This document shows, one piece after another, positions 45,661 through 57,105 of a stretch of DNA of 64,000 bases; the first letter of the stretch is position 1; each line of letters opens with the position of its first letter. The stretch covers positions 27,380,669-27,444,668 of the forward strand of contig OX352762.1 in the NCBI GenBank assembly GCA_947095585.1, read 5' to 3'. The notes beneath the pieces were generated by a model. It did no database searches. It saw only the letters and a program-made list of their open reading frames with translations, and had not been told where the DNA came from. A program made the translations under genes and the position numbers. Source of the DNA: Nephrocerus scutellatus (Eukaryota; Arthropoda; Insecta; Diptera; Pipunculidae).

Positions 45661-47720
45661 ATAGCAACTACGAATTGGAGATACATCCCTACTATCTGGA
45701 GACAGGTAAATGGGATTTGTATCCCCAAACCTGGCAATAGGCCAAGTGAGCTACCTAAATCATACAGACCAATCAGTCTAACATCTTTTGTCCTCAAAAT
45801 CATGGAGTGACTCATTGATGTTCATATCAGAGGCCGGCTAGAGGTATCTGCTCCTCTGCAGTCAAGTCAGTTTGCATACAGAAAAGGCAAAAGCACAGAA
45901 GGTGTACTCCACTATCTTGTTAAAAAGATAGAAGGAACGTTTCAGTCCAAGGAGGTTGCTTTGTGTGCATCCTTGACATTGAAGGCGCCTTCGATAACAC
46001 TGGCTGTGACTCAATGAATAGAGCAATTACTAGCAAGGGTATCGAAGTCTCGACCAATCAGTGGATTACGGTTATGCTCGAGAGTCGAGATATTACTTCC
46101 TCCTCAGGAGGAGTGTCAGTGTCTGTGACCGCAGTTAAGGGTTGTCCCCTTCTGTGGTCACTGGTCATAGACGATCTTTTGGTTGATCTACACAGATCAG
46201 GCTACATCGCCATTGGCTATGCTGATGACTTGGCGATTATTATTAGGAGTAAACACTGCACGACCATTTCTGCTGTCATGCAATGTGCTCTATTACAAGT
46301 TTTGGACTGGTGCAGCAGGGAAGGTTATCCATCAATCCTTGCAAAACGGTTCTAGTGCCTTTCACAAAAAGAAGATTGGTCGACTGAGGACCAATCACCA
46401 TTAAAGGCACCACTCTAACGTACTCCAGCGAGGTCAAATACCTCGGTGTCATCCTTGATAAAAGACTTAACTGGAATTCTCATATCAAGTCAGCCACAAA
46501 ACATGCTACAAGGGCCTCATGGGCCTTTGGTAGCCCAAGGTGCTTCAACCGACAACGGCAAACGAGTTTTAGAAGCTTAAAAGGATCGCCTGTCTAGGTA
46601 TTACAGGTGCTATGCATTAGAAGCTATCGTATGGCTTTCGCCCCTACAAATCTCCATTAGGAAGACGGCCGCTAGATGCGCTATAAAGCTGGAACTAGAA
46701 TATAAGTATAAACCAGGCGACCATGTGGGACACCTGAGAATTCTCAACTCAATTCCCGAAAGAGACATGTTCTGCACAATACACGACTTTATGGTCAGGC
46801 ACTGTTTCGGCAGGTTATTTGAGGTAGAAATCTTGGACCGGGCAAGCTGGTCTAATGGTGTTCCGGCACTAGACGCTAGTGGTCTGGTTTGGTTCACTGG
46901 TGGATCTAAGATGGAATCTGGAGTTGATGCTGGCGTCTTCGGACCCAATACAAAGGTCTCGATACCAATGGGAGTAAGTCCCACGGTCTTCCAGGCTGAA
47001 CTCCATGCCATAGAGATCTGCGCTAGGATAAACCTTAGTAAAGGCGTTAAGGGCGCGAGAATATATATCTATTCATATAGCCAGGCATCACTCAAAGCTC
47101 TGTCGTCCAATTCAATGGACTCTTTAACAGTTAAAAGCTGCTACGATGTACTGCAATCAGACACAACAGGGTTAAGCTCGGTTGGGTGCCAGGTCATCGA
47201 GGAATTGCAGGCAACGAAACTGCAGATGAACTTGCTAGGGCTAGTTCAGAATCTGCGTTCATAGGACCTCAACCCTTTTGTGGCGTTAATTGGAGTGCCG
47301 CCATAAAACTGATTAACTTTTGGGAAAGCAAACTTCGCCTGGATCAATTGGAAAATACCCCTGGGCTATGGCAATCCAAATAACTGATCAGACCCTTCTC
47401 ATATAGAGAAATCCTGTATTTAGATAAAGGCAGCATTAGGAAGCTAGTGAGTTTTCTAACTGGCCATTGTGGCTTAAGGTATCATCCTAATAAAATTGGT
47501 GTGGGCTCTGTGACAGAATGTAGATTCTGTGCGGAGGATAGGGTGTCATCCGAACACGTTCTCTGCGAATGCCCAGCACTTATTTGGTTAAGGAGACGCA
47601 TATTAAATAAGGAATTATGCTCGCTGTATGTCTATTAGACAATTAATGCCCTATTGATACAATAGATCTTTTAAGTCGCGGTGTCAGTCACTTGGACTAG
47701 GGTTATCCAAAAAAAAAAAC
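45661..47720 (+). pseudogene. I/LOA-like LINE relic: RT, RNase H and Cys/His end
   Basis: The RT begins with 'YIPTIWRQVNGICIPKPG', 'SELPKSYRPISLTSFVLKI', a stop, 'SSQFAYRKGKSTEGVLHYL'; after a frameshift near 45957 motif A is 'CILDIEGAFDNT', then 'AVKGCPLLWSLVIDDLLVD', and motif C 'GYADDLAI'. RNase H follows in the next open frame (46725-47264): 'SGLVWFTGGSKMESGVDAGVFG' (shown in part), 'AELHAIEICARI', 'YIYSYSQASLKAL', where the usual Asp of 'SDSQ' is Tyr, and after a frame change 'PGHRGIAGNETADELARA'. The C-terminus has a Cys-Cys-His-Cys pattern: 'CRFCAEDRVSSEHVLCECPA'. At least three frameshifts and stops are visible. The endonuclease and gag are missing. The clade is inferred from the RNase H and the end motif. 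Confidence 0.88.
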
Positions 47721-48059
47721 TAGGACAAATTGACTTATGGGACAAAATATTACCTCAGGCATTGTAGTGTGGCCGCTTTAGTTGGTACATATCCTAATCG
47801 CAACTACAACGATACTCTCAACTTTGTTGCGAATTTGACATCTTCAGATTTGTCATTACTTTTCGATTGTTCGGTTTTAATCAACACGGAAAGTTGTTGC
47901 TTTGTATTTAGTGCAAATTCTTACCTCTAATTGTTAATTAGAATTATTTTTCTAATACAAATTAATCGAGTTAGACTGTGTAGAAATTGTTTTTATTTCT
48001 TTTTTAGTAAACCTGCAGTGTTATTTCTTACATTTGCGATTCTTTAAAAAATGAACTGC
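47721..48059. other. Probable 3' flank or UTR of the LINE relic
   Basis: Begins just past an A-run (47709-47719). No gene is recognised. An A/T-rich stretch leads to the next transposase relic. Confidence 0.35.
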
Positions 48060-48680
48060 AATTGAACCACTACAAAAGTGCAAGACTTAACAACGGCTCA
48101 GAAGGCAGTTCGACTTGAAAGATGCAAAGTGCTAAAACGTCTAAACGAACGAACCGATCTTGTCAACTTGGTATTTTCCTGATAAAAACATTTTTACGGT
48201 TCAAGAGTACAGATAAAAACACAATGATCGTGTGTGGTCCACGTCCAACAATTTGGGAAATCGAGTTGCTCCTCTTCGCAGAAAAGCGCCGGCTTCTGTG
48301 GTGGATTGGGCAGCTGTAACTGCAAATGGTCGTTCTCCGTAGTAGTCTTCAAGGCGTCAAGGTGAATCAAGTAGTGTACCTGTAAAAGGTATTAAATGGT
48401 GCGTCGCTACCTTGGGCGTACAAAAAATTCGGTAACAACGGCTGGACATTCCAGCAGGACCCAGCACCATCACATAAAGTTCGTTTGAAACAACAATTTT
48501 CACAAAGTCACGTTCTAAATTCACGTTCCAAACTTCTCTATATGTTCCATTTTGTAGGCCAAGGTGTCGACAAAAAGATATGAAAAAGAGGACGCTCTTC
48601 GTAGATAGGTCACATTCGAGCACGTCTTCGTTAAGAGAGTCGGCACTATCATCCGCGTTAAAGGTGGCTATATCATGTTT
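48060..48680 (+). pseudogene. maT-like Tc1/mariner transposase relic, second copy
   Basis: Reads 'TTAQKAVRLERCKVLKRLNE', 'LVNLVFS' (start of the first-Asp block 'VFSDEK', broken here), 'NIFTVQEYR', 'HNDRVW', 'APASVVDWAAVTANGRSP', a degraded 'QGVKVNQ' segment, 'NNGWTFQQDPAPSHKVRLKQ' (second Asp intact), and 'FSQSHVLNS'. The block with the third Asp is lost to frameshifts. It overlaps in family with 38345-38886 and extends further to the N-terminus, so the two copies complement each other. Confidence 0.85.
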
Positions 48681-49722
48681 TTCATAGACTCTCTAAAAAT
48701 GTCAATAAAAATACTGATAAACTACGAAATTACAGCCTTTTTTTTAGTAAAACTTTCACCACCGGCCCTGTATTTTCGTTAGAAATGGTATTTTTGTTTT
48801 ATCTGTGCAATACTGAGATGATCGGGTTACATCCTCTCTCGGTATTTGCACAGTTGTCTGCTACATTTCCGCCACACTAGCTTAAGTCAGGATTTTTGTG
48901 GTGGGAACGTTTATATGCAGTGTGGCACGTGAACTGAGTCTATATCTGAGCGTGATTAGACACTGTATATAGGTATTCACAGCTTACTTGTCGCAATTTA
49001 AGCGTTGCATAATAAAATAATTTTTACGTCAATCAATTAAATGTATAAGGGCTTGCGACAATACAATCATATATATAGCTAAGATTATTGCTTCAATCGA
49101 TTGACGGAGTAAAATCCTGCTAAGTAAAGTTATCTTAACAAAAGCACATCAAATGTCCATGCTATCTGTGTATTCTTCTTTTAATTGCCTTTCTTTAGAT
49201 AATAATAAAACCATTTTTTAAATATTGTTAAAATAAAAACGAAAAGAAATCTACTCCTTTTTAATTATCTATATTCTATAAGTTACACTTGTCTTGCTTG
49301 ATTTCTAAAAAGTTGCAAATGAAATAATTAAATGAAATCTTATTGATCGGTAAGATGGTGAGCATATGGACTTCATGCTGCCATCCATTGCCATTCACCT
49401 ATATTAGGAAATCATTGTTTAAGTACTAAACCATCTCTTATCACGTCAAATTGACTGTTTGGTGTGGCGCAGCTGCCACATTAGGTGTAAAACACATGCG
49501 ATGAAATCTTCAAGTTTTTTTTAAGTAAAACTGGTTATTGCAGATAACACACCAAACGCTTTTACTATAAAACTTTGCACTTATGTGATTTAAGTATGAG
49601 ATGAGGTTAGCAATTGACTACAACTACCACACTGACTTGCTCACTTGACAAACACTTAATTGTTTGTCGTTTAGAATATTAACAACAGCTAAACAGGAGT
49701 TGCGATCGTTGTCAAATATGCA
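48681..49722. other. No gene recognised
   Basis: AT-rich DNA, no named repeat, no coding signal. Confidence 0.4.
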
Positions 49723-49885
49723 AAAAAAAAATTTAATGTAAATTTTCTTATCGGAGATACACATTTGTGCAAAGTTTTACAATTTTTATAAAAAGTATTG
49801 TTATCGGTGACAACCATGTGTACAAAAATTTAAAGAAAATCGAGTAAATTATAAAAGATTTATATGTAAGCCCCCAAAAACCCAA
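49723..49885 (-). repeat. Family A fragment, one and a half units
   Basis: 'tttaatgtaaattttcttat', 'cggagatacacatttgtgc', 'ataaaaagtattgttatcgg' and 'aaagaaaatcgagtaaatt' are recognisable. The copy is degraded and truncated. Confidence 0.7.
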
Positions 49886-50369
49886 ACATTAATGGGTTAA
49901 TCACAATGTAGCGCTTGCGCGGTCGCGCTTTTGACAGGCTTTCTACTGACTTGCGATAATATTTGTCACAACGCGCGACCTTAAAATTGCTAACACCAAA
50001 TGTGGCTTCAAGACGGTCGGGCGTTGATAGTTTAGATATATGACAGAATTATGTTGTTTCTTTAAATTTCCGACAAACGATTTTGGTGCAGAAAGAAGAG
50101 TAGAAATGTACTCTTTTTATTTTTGTAGTTTAATTGGGAAACACAAATATTAGAAATAAAATGACATGCAATTGAAAAACCCTGTATAAATAAGAAAATA
50201 GAAAAATAATAATCTCTGCATACTCTAACATAATACATTTGTGTTCAAAAAAACAAAAATTAGCTGTCAAAAGCGCGACAAAGTAGAGAGTAGCTCTACT
50301 TCGACGTTGAGGTGGCGCTTGCGATATTTACGATCAAAAGCCGACAAAACGCCTGAGGTTACATTTGGT
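49886..50369. other. No gene recognised
   Basis: Contains two similar words 'tagcgcttgcgcggtcgcgc' (about 49910) and 'aggtggcgcttgcgatat' (about 50310) around a 400-bp A/T-rich centre, possibly the decayed ends of an inverted element, but pairing is too short to call. Confidence 0.3.
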
Positions 50370-50504
50370 GTTACCTCATAAGCTCCCATTGTTTCTACTC
50401 ATTCTTTTTGAAACTTTGCACACATGTTTAATCCTATGGAAAACGCTTTTCGTGGAAGTGGACCAAGGGCCGAGGGGCTCCCATATAATTTTTTACATAG
50501 TAAA
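50370..50504 (+). repeat. Family A fragment (interrupted by family B)
   Basis: 'gaaactttgcacacatgttt', 'gaggggctcccatataattt' mark array sequence. It breaks at about 50504 where a family B copy begins; the family A end reappears at 50788-50875 ('gattagagaatttacacgaa', 'ttttaattggttg'). Confidence 0.7.
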
Positions 50505-50787
50505 ACGAAATAGAGTAATCATGAAAAACTCGTGTTGTTTTGCAGATTTACCCATTACCGACCGTATCTCCTGAGTCAGAAAAAGCGAAAATAAAAATCT
50601 CTGTTTGTTTGTCTGTATCCACTCTACAGCCCGGATGGCTGAAGTTAGCGTGATGAAAATTCATATTTAAGCTTTTTACATAAATTGTGAGGGGCCAGAT
50701 GATTTTGTCGGCAATCTGACAGCCGGAAGTGACAATTTACTTAGACAGTTTTTCGAGTTTTCGCAAATAACTCAAAAAGTATAGCAC
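50505..50787 (+). repeat. Family B repeat, compact uninterrupted copy
   Basis: Runs 'gaaatagagtaatcatgaaa', 'ttgcagatttacccattacc', 'ctctgtttgtttgtctgt', 'cagcccggatggctgaag', 'gtgaggggccagatgatttt', 'aatctgacagccggaagt' to 'actcaaaaagtatagcact'. It shows the uninterrupted form of the site where a LINE is inserted in the 27238 copy, confirming that nesting. The distal A-rich and 'gtgggcacaac' parts are missing. Confidence 0.8.
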
Positions 50788-50875
50788 TTCAAACTGCACA
50801 TTGTGTATCCCCGATTAGAGAATTTACACGAAAAATTTTAATTTTAATTGGTTGTTTTTTTACCATTAGCTCTAT
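50788..50875 (+). repeat. Family A right terminus
   Basis: 'tttgcacattgtgtatccc'-like sequence followed by 'gattagagaatttacacgaa' and 'ttttaattggttgttttttt': the standard right end. It probably belongs to the same copy as 50370-50504. Confidence 0.75.
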
Positions 50876-51070
50876 AAGATGGTTTGGAATTGAATCATAC
50901 AGTTTTTTTAAATAGTTAAGCATCTCGGATAATTTCGAATAAGGCGTCCTTATCTTACACTTGTCTACCGGGTTCATAAGATTTTTGAAACGTTTTCGAT
51001 GATGTTTAAATCCGGTGAATAGAGAGGCCATTTCAAAAGATCCACGTGTTCCTAATCTAATCTAAGCTTA
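50876..51070 (-). pseudogene. Tc1-like transposase C-terminal fragment
   Basis: The minus strand reads 'HVDLLKWPLYSPDLNIIENV', the third-acid block of Tc1-type DDE transposases (Glu in 'NIIEN'), then a stop and frameshift, and 'LKKLYDSIPNHLIELM', which corresponds to the C-terminal 'SMPRRL..VI' helix. The first two catalytic residues are absent. Confidence 0.75.
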
Positions 51071-51099
51071 TCTGGAAGCGTGGATGGTGGCATGTCTAG

Positions 51100-51590
51100 T
51101 TGAAGTATCACTGATAGATGTCCGCCCTTTAAAATGGTATGGCTGCGTAGAACAAATTTTCACCTTAGATTTGATACCAATATCTATGCGCGCCAACTTT
51201 TAAACACGTCTCCTGGTGAACTTTTATGGGAAAGTCCGTTTTTTGACTCTAATGCTGTCAAGGAGATTTGATTGGCCAATTTTTTTTTAAAGAGATAGGT
51301 ATGCTCGTAAAGCTACCTGTGCCCGCAACTCCATCTCGTTAGAGCTGTGTCGGCTTCACTACAATTTAGCCACTATATCTGTTTTTATGAAAGTACCTCC
51401 AGATATTATTTCCTTCCTCAAAAAACCATGTGGCATGCCAAATTGTTTTGTGGGTTGTACTTCTGGCAACATGGTATATAACAGGTACCGTCCCACGAGT
51501 ATTACAGTAGCTCAAAACGTTCAAATGTAGAAATGTCTCAGGTGATAAAACCCACTCCCCAATGTATTTGTTAATAAATCAATAATAAGT
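51100..51590 (+). repeat. Unclassified dispersed repeat, second copy of the 30200 family
   Basis: The 3' part ('cctccagatattatttcc', 'gtggcatgcc', 'ggtatataacagg', 'agaaatgtctcaggtga', 'ccaatgtatttgtt') aligns with 30545-30710. The upstream part has an interrupted frame with 'YARKATCARNSIS' and 'CRLHYN', no known domain. Confidence 0.45.
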
Positions 51591-51959
51591 ATATAATAAA
51601 AAGTTTTAATAAACGTCTGTTACTAAAGTAAAATTCCCATTTCAAATGACAATTGATATGATTTTACTTTATCAGACGAAATGTAAAATTGCATTTATAT
51701 ACATAGCCATTTGCATTTACTCATATAAATAATTAATTAAAAGGTGTAAAAAATTTATTTCCACATATTATTATGTGCTATCAAAAGGTAAGTATGTATG
51801 TATGTATTTCTTTTATTACAAGGTAGGGCTTATTCAAAAGAAATTATTAATAATAGAATATGCAGAATATATAAAGGGTTTTTCAATGGGGACATAACAA
51901 TCTTGTATTTTAATACAAACGTACCCTTAAATTTTTTTATGATCAGTCAAGGTTTTCAT
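51591..51959. other. No gene recognised
   Basis: AT-rich DNA. A 'gtatgtatgtatgtat' microsatellite is at 51791-51806. The segment 51870-51900 ('gggtttttcaatgggg') may be the terminus of the DD41D element that follows. Confidence 0.4.
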
Positions 51960-52650
51960 TTTTATCGTGGTGAAGTTCACGAACGAGCAGTTTGGAAATT
52001 ATTAAAAATTACTATCGAAGGTTTGAGTCAGTAGGTGGTCGCCTAGCAACTTTAATACCGCTTACTAAATTTTTCGGACGTAATAATTGTCCGAGCATAC
52101 GGGCTGTGCGTGCTGTAGTGGATCAATTTGAGTCAAAATATTTTCTATTGACTGTTCCTGTGCCTGTGAGACAACGCAACGGTCGAAGTGCTGCAAATCT
52201 CGCAACCGTAATTCAGCTTCAGCTCACAATGAGCCAAATCAGTCGATTCCGTGCCGTTCACAGGAATTGGGAATCTCTCAGTTCACATTGTGGCGAATTT
52301 TTCGTAAAGATCTTGGCCTACACTCTTACAACATTAAATTAACTCAAGAACTGTGGGCTATGGATCATTTGAAACGCCCAAACTTTACCGATTTGGGCTC
52401 TGCAAAAGTTTGAAGAAAATCCGAAATTTCATAGCAAAATCATCAGTGATGAAGTTCATTTTTGTCTTAAATGCTTTGTCAGTAAGCAAAATAGATGTTA
52501 TTGGACAGCATATAAACCACATGTGCTTCAATAGACTCCATTGCATCAACAAAAAATGACAGTGTGGTGTGGATTTAATGTTGAAGGCTTATATGTGTGC
52601 AAGAGTGGTGGAAAAATTGCTCCAAAGAATAATCGCTGCGGTGGTTGGGA
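51960..52650 (+). pseudogene. DD41D mariner-like transposase relic, N-terminal two thirds
   Basis: The HTH part reads 'IIKNYYRRFESVGGRLATLI' and 'FFGRNNCPSIRAVRAVVDQF', then 'RQRNGRSAANLATVIQLQL', 'SLSSHCGEFFVKILAYTLTT' (a frameshifted 'TLWRILRKDLGLH' block). After further shifts come 'DHLKRPNFTDL', 'KIISDEVHFCL' with the first catalytic Asp, and 'MTVWCGFNVEG'. It stops before the second and third Asp. It is the complement of the copy at 15885-16801, which keeps the catalytic part but has lost this middle region. Confidence 0.82.
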
Positions 52651-55257
52651 TTTTTTTTTAATATAGGGGTTACCTCATAAAATGTAGAATATTTATACAT
52701 TCTTTATTATTACTACATAATATGACGTAAAAATATTATAACTACTTTTGTTATCCAGTAACTTATAGCTCTTTCGATTTGCAAGGTAGAGTTAAAATTT
52801 ATCTCTCGTGGTTTTGGTTTGGCGTCCGTTTTGTAAACTATACCTTAGGTACGGTTTGATTTTGCGTTTTATTTGCAAGGTTTTGCAACCGACACTGTAA
52901 CTTTGCTACCTGTCGGCAATCGACGGGTATGGTTTAGTTTACTAAGCAATATGGCGAAGAGAGAGCAAACCGACTAGTTTCTTAGTTTGTTGTTCTCGTC
53001 AAATTTGGTTTCGGTTTGGCGTTCTATTTGCAAAGCATTTACACCATTACCACGAAAACCAATCATTTTGGTAGCTTAGTTTGGTAGTTTCGGGTACGAT
53101 TTTAGCTAATCGTAAGAGGCATTAATGGGTTTTCTATTTTATGTGAATAAAATTACTTTTATGTTTCCTCTTTTGCAAAGAAAATCTATTTTAGTGCCGC
53201 CATTTCACTTTTGTGTTGCACAATTTTTAAAAGGAAAATTGATGTTCCGTAAAATCATGAATAAAAACTTCATTAAATGGGTAATAAATAATAATAATAA
53301 CAATAATTTTATTTTTATATTGTATTTTTTGGTTATAATCGACAAATTATGTTTTGAGGTATTTCCTGTTGCCTTAATTGTTTATACTATCGTATACAAG
53401 AAAAAAGGTACACTTTAAATGGGACACAACATCAAAGGTGTAAAAAGAACATAACAACCTAGTTGCAAAAAACATGCATCTTCTGCAATATCTACTCACA
53501 TCAAACAGGCTAACTGTAGTTGATTATCAAATTTAATTCACCTCTCTGCCGGGTTGAATCCTTAAAAACATTTTTAAGATCGACGTCCAAACGTCGAGTA
53601 AACCAGCAAAATAAATCCTTTTTTCTATTTGTTTTTCCTTGGTAGATGGTTACGATAAGATTACAAAATTTAAAAAGGAACCTCTGTACATTGCACAGTA
53701 AATTTTTACATGTAGCTAAAATAAATTGAATAAAGGTTACTTATTACTCTTAAATTATAGAAAATGTTCTCTTTAAACTTCCATTCATGAAGTTCCATTA
53801 CAAAATATCCTTTAATAAGGAAATTTGTCTCTTTTATTTTTTGACACAAACCAACTTTCTTTCTAGAATAGATTTTTTATTATTTTCATATATTTTGTTT
53901 GAATGAGTTTTTGATGAAAAAAATAAATATTTAAAATGCTACATTAGCAACTTACCTTTTTGTAGCCTGTAAATGATTAGATAGATAACCAATTGATTTA
54001 CACCCGGTGTCCGTGCGTCAGCCAACTGCAGGTCACTCAAATCACAAAATAACAAAAGCACAATAATTATTATCAACTCGTAAGAATTTTGCCAGCAGAA
54101 TTAATTAATAACGCCGACTGCCGTAGTAGAAATATTTGCACTCTTAACTCATTAATTACGCAGCCAAATCAAAACAATATGTTAGCATAGCAAACAGTTT
54201 AGCACAGAAAACCCGTCAAAACCATTCAGAGTTCAGACTATACAACAACAAAACAGTAGTAAATGGCGAAAACGACAAAATGACGTCTTCTCCAAACAAA
54301 TGTTCTTCGGACGAGCGATGTAATAATATATTTTGAGTTTATAACGAACGACGAACGCGACATATAATTATTTTAAGTAATTTTTGAATAAAGCTTTAAT
54401 ATTGGTATTTAGAATTATCACACAATGATGCGCAGGCCACTGCTCCACCTCTAAAATGGTTAACTGCGCCAAGAAAAATTGCTTTTTGCAATTGATGGCG
54501 GCTCTGTACGACGACACTGCTGGTATGTACTTTTGCCGGACACTAAACTTTTTTGAGTTATAAGTTCCAGACGGAAAAGAGGAAACCCTTAAAGATTGGG
54601 CAGTAGCACATAGGCACTTATATAGTACCACAAGAAAAAACACTACCTTCTTAGCCGAGTAGTTCTTCCAAAGCAGCGATCGATTTTATTTTTTGGAGCG
54701 GATAATTCTACACTTAACAAGACACAATAAAAATGTGGATAACTTTATTTCAACTTTTGGACCTTTCGAATTATTGTGACAGCAATTTCCATATTTTTAT
54801 AAAAAAATGCATTGCTAAGAAATGTTTAATAACAAAACGTTACGTATTTAACAAAAAATTACTACAGCGTACAGTAGTTCTACGTCTACGTCAAGTTACA
54901 CTACAAATATTTGCGAATTCGTCGACAGAGCGCACCCAGAACCCACCAAACAAGACAAACGAAATCGTATGAATGAAACAAAATACAACACAAAAGCATT
55001 GAGCGATTGATAAGTTTAAAAATACTACACTTGCGTATCGACTGGCTACAAGCTACAACCAGTGCTGTCGAGTAGTGAGAACGATCGGAGTATTGTACTA
55101 CTTTCGACTAGCCTGTACCTCAGTACTATTATTCCAGTTAATCATTTTGAACCAAATATTTTTAAAAATTTGTATTCAATATTTTAATTGTTTTTATAAT
55201 ACGTACAGTTATAAAATATTCTGTAAATATTTGATTATGTTTTGTTAGCAGAAACTA
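52651..55257. other. No gene recognised
   Basis: A long stretch without recognisable coding. 52770-53110 is G/T-rich with two similar segments ('ttttggtttggcgtccg' and 'ttcggtttggcgttcta'). 53290-53310 has an AAT microsatellite. Open frames at 53125-53418 and 54368-54643 have no recognisable motif. Confidence 0.4.
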
Positions 55258-55394
55258 GGTGCGTTTTTTATCGGACAACTTGTCCGCGACAACACAAAAT
55301 ATTGGGTAAAATACTGTGAATTTATTGGTTTTCAGTACAAAACTCTGCCTAGCTTTAATCCAATGATTTGTTAACCTTCCTTTGTTTACCTTTT

Positions 55395-56464
55395 TAAATT
55401 CTCTATATTAACTTCACTTGCCCGTGGATCGGTCGGTCGTCTGTCGTCTGTCGTGGAATCTTGCGATCAATTTTTAACCCACTTCCCAAAGCCCGATTTT
55501 ATTGAAATTTTGCACACATGTGTCTTTCCGGAGAATTTGAGGACCCTCGGGCCCGGGGTCGAGGGGCTCCCATACAATTATTTTACAAAATTTTACTCGA
55601 TTCTCTTCAAATTTTATACACATGTGTATCTCTGATAAGCAACACTTTTTGTAAAAATTTTGGAGACCCCGGGCCCCGGTTTCGTGGGAACCCATAAATT
55701 TTTTTTAAAAAATAACCCGATTTTCTTTAAATTTTATATACGCGTGTATCTCCGGGTTCGTGGGGCCCCATAAAATTAAAAAAAAAAAAATAAACCGATT
55801 TTCTTCAAATTTTATATGCGCGTGCGCGTGTATCTCCGATAGGCAACACTTTTTGTAAAAAATTTGGAGACCCCGGGCCACAAAGTCGTGGAGCCCCAAC
55901 ATTTAAAAAAAAAATTAATCCAATTTTCTCCAAATTTTATATACGTATGTATCTCCGATGAAAAACACTTTTTGTAAAATTTTTGGAGGGTCATTGGGCC
56001 CAAAATTTTTTTTTTAAAATTAACCCGAATTTTATTAAATTTTATATACGTGTGTATCTCCGATGGACAACACTTTTTGCAAAAATTTTGGTGGCCAGGG
56101 TCGAGGGGCCCCATAAAAATTTTTCAAAGAAATTAACCCGATTTTCTTCAAATTTTATACACCTCTGTATCTCCGATGGACCAATTTTTTTTTTAAGTTT
56201 TTGGAGAGGGAGAGGGCACCCCTGAGGGCCAAGGGGTGCCCATATAAAATTTTTTAAATTTAGCTCGATTTTCTTCAAATTTTTAACACATGTGTATCAC
56301 TGATGGACATAACTTTTTGTAAATTTGTTGGAGTGATAGGGCCCTGAGACCCGTGTGGTGTCCATGTAAATTTTTTAAAAATTAGCCCGATTTTCTTCAA
56401 ATTTTAACACATACCTATCTCCTATTAGAGAATTTACATGAAAAATTTTTATGGGCTGTTTTTT
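55395..56464 (+). repeat. Family A element with eight to nine array units, no core
   Basis: Starts 'taaattctctatattaact' and a 'ggtcggtcgtctgtcg' microsatellite, followed by units whose 'gtgtatctccgatgg' marks are at about 55512, 55622, 55744, 55828, 55938, 56050, 56165, 56290 and 56410 (spacing about 85-125 bp). It ends 'attagagaatttacatgaa' and 'tttatgggctg'. The core of the 17364 and 32180 copies is absent, and array units replace it. Confidence 0.88.
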
Positions 56465-56639
56465 ATTATTTGTTTAAATTAGTTTGATTTGGTAACGTAA
56501 ATGTGCATGAAGATAGAAATATAATAATAAATATATAAATTATAAGTAACAACAAACTAATATTAAAAATCGTGTCCTAAAAACATCCCAACTTTAATTT
56601 CCCTCATTTGTCCGCTTAAAAGCGAATTTAGACTATAGC

Positions 56640-56852
56640 CGTGCGAGAAAAAATTAGCGGGCCCACTATAGTTAAATTCAAGTTGTGGTTAGTCAGAAGA
56701 GATTGACACTACATGAATGTTATGGTTTTTTTTTAGTTACATGGGAAATGTTATCTACAGCATTATAATAACATTGAAAAATATACTACTCGTCTCGTCT
56801 GGCTAACCACAATTGCAATTTAACAGCCGTCCTGGTAATTTATTCTCGCACG
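56640..56852. mobile_element. 213-bp MITE with CGTGCGAGAA ends
   Basis: Left 'cgtgcgagaaaaaattagc' and inverted right 'cgtgcgagaataaattacc' pair, and the pairing resumes further in with 'gttaaattcaagttgtggtt' against 'gttaaattgcaattgtggtt'. The imperfect pairing may extend 15 bp outwards on both sides. No coding capacity. Nested in the 55258 element. Confidence 0.75.
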
Positions 56853-57105
56853 CCATAAATGTAAATTAAGCGTCAAGCGTAGACTTTCCTCTACAAATAT
56901 AGTGAAATGTTGCGGATAGATATAGAAAATTTAAACATTTAAAAATTTATTTATTTGGTTTTGGTAGAAATTATTGCCAAATTTTCTTTTTCGTGGACAA
57001 GTTGTCCGAGAAAAAACGCACCTACTCTAAAATTGTAACCAGCGTTGCCATTTTGACTTAACGCAAGTCAAAGTGCAGACTAAATTAAGCTAAAATTAAA
57101 AAAAA

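Larger units (their letters stand above)
55258..57022. mobile_element. TIR element with palindromic ends, carrying two nested insertions
   Basis: The left end 'ggtgcgttttttatcgg' plus 'acaacttgtccgcga' pairs with the inverted right end 'ggtgcgttttttctcgg' plus 'acaacttgtccacga' over about 34 bp. Inside the TIR is the palindrome 'ggacaacttgtcc'. Both sides are flanked by TA. Without the family A element (55395-56464) and the 213-bp MITE (56640-56852) only about 480 bp of non-coding sequence is left. The superfamily is unknown. Confidence 0.82.

Noticed and set aside
55474..56278. Several open frames with repeated 'FYKKC' and 'IKFEENR' peptides
   Set aside because: They are translations of the family A array units in different frames; similar peptides appear in every copy on either strand.
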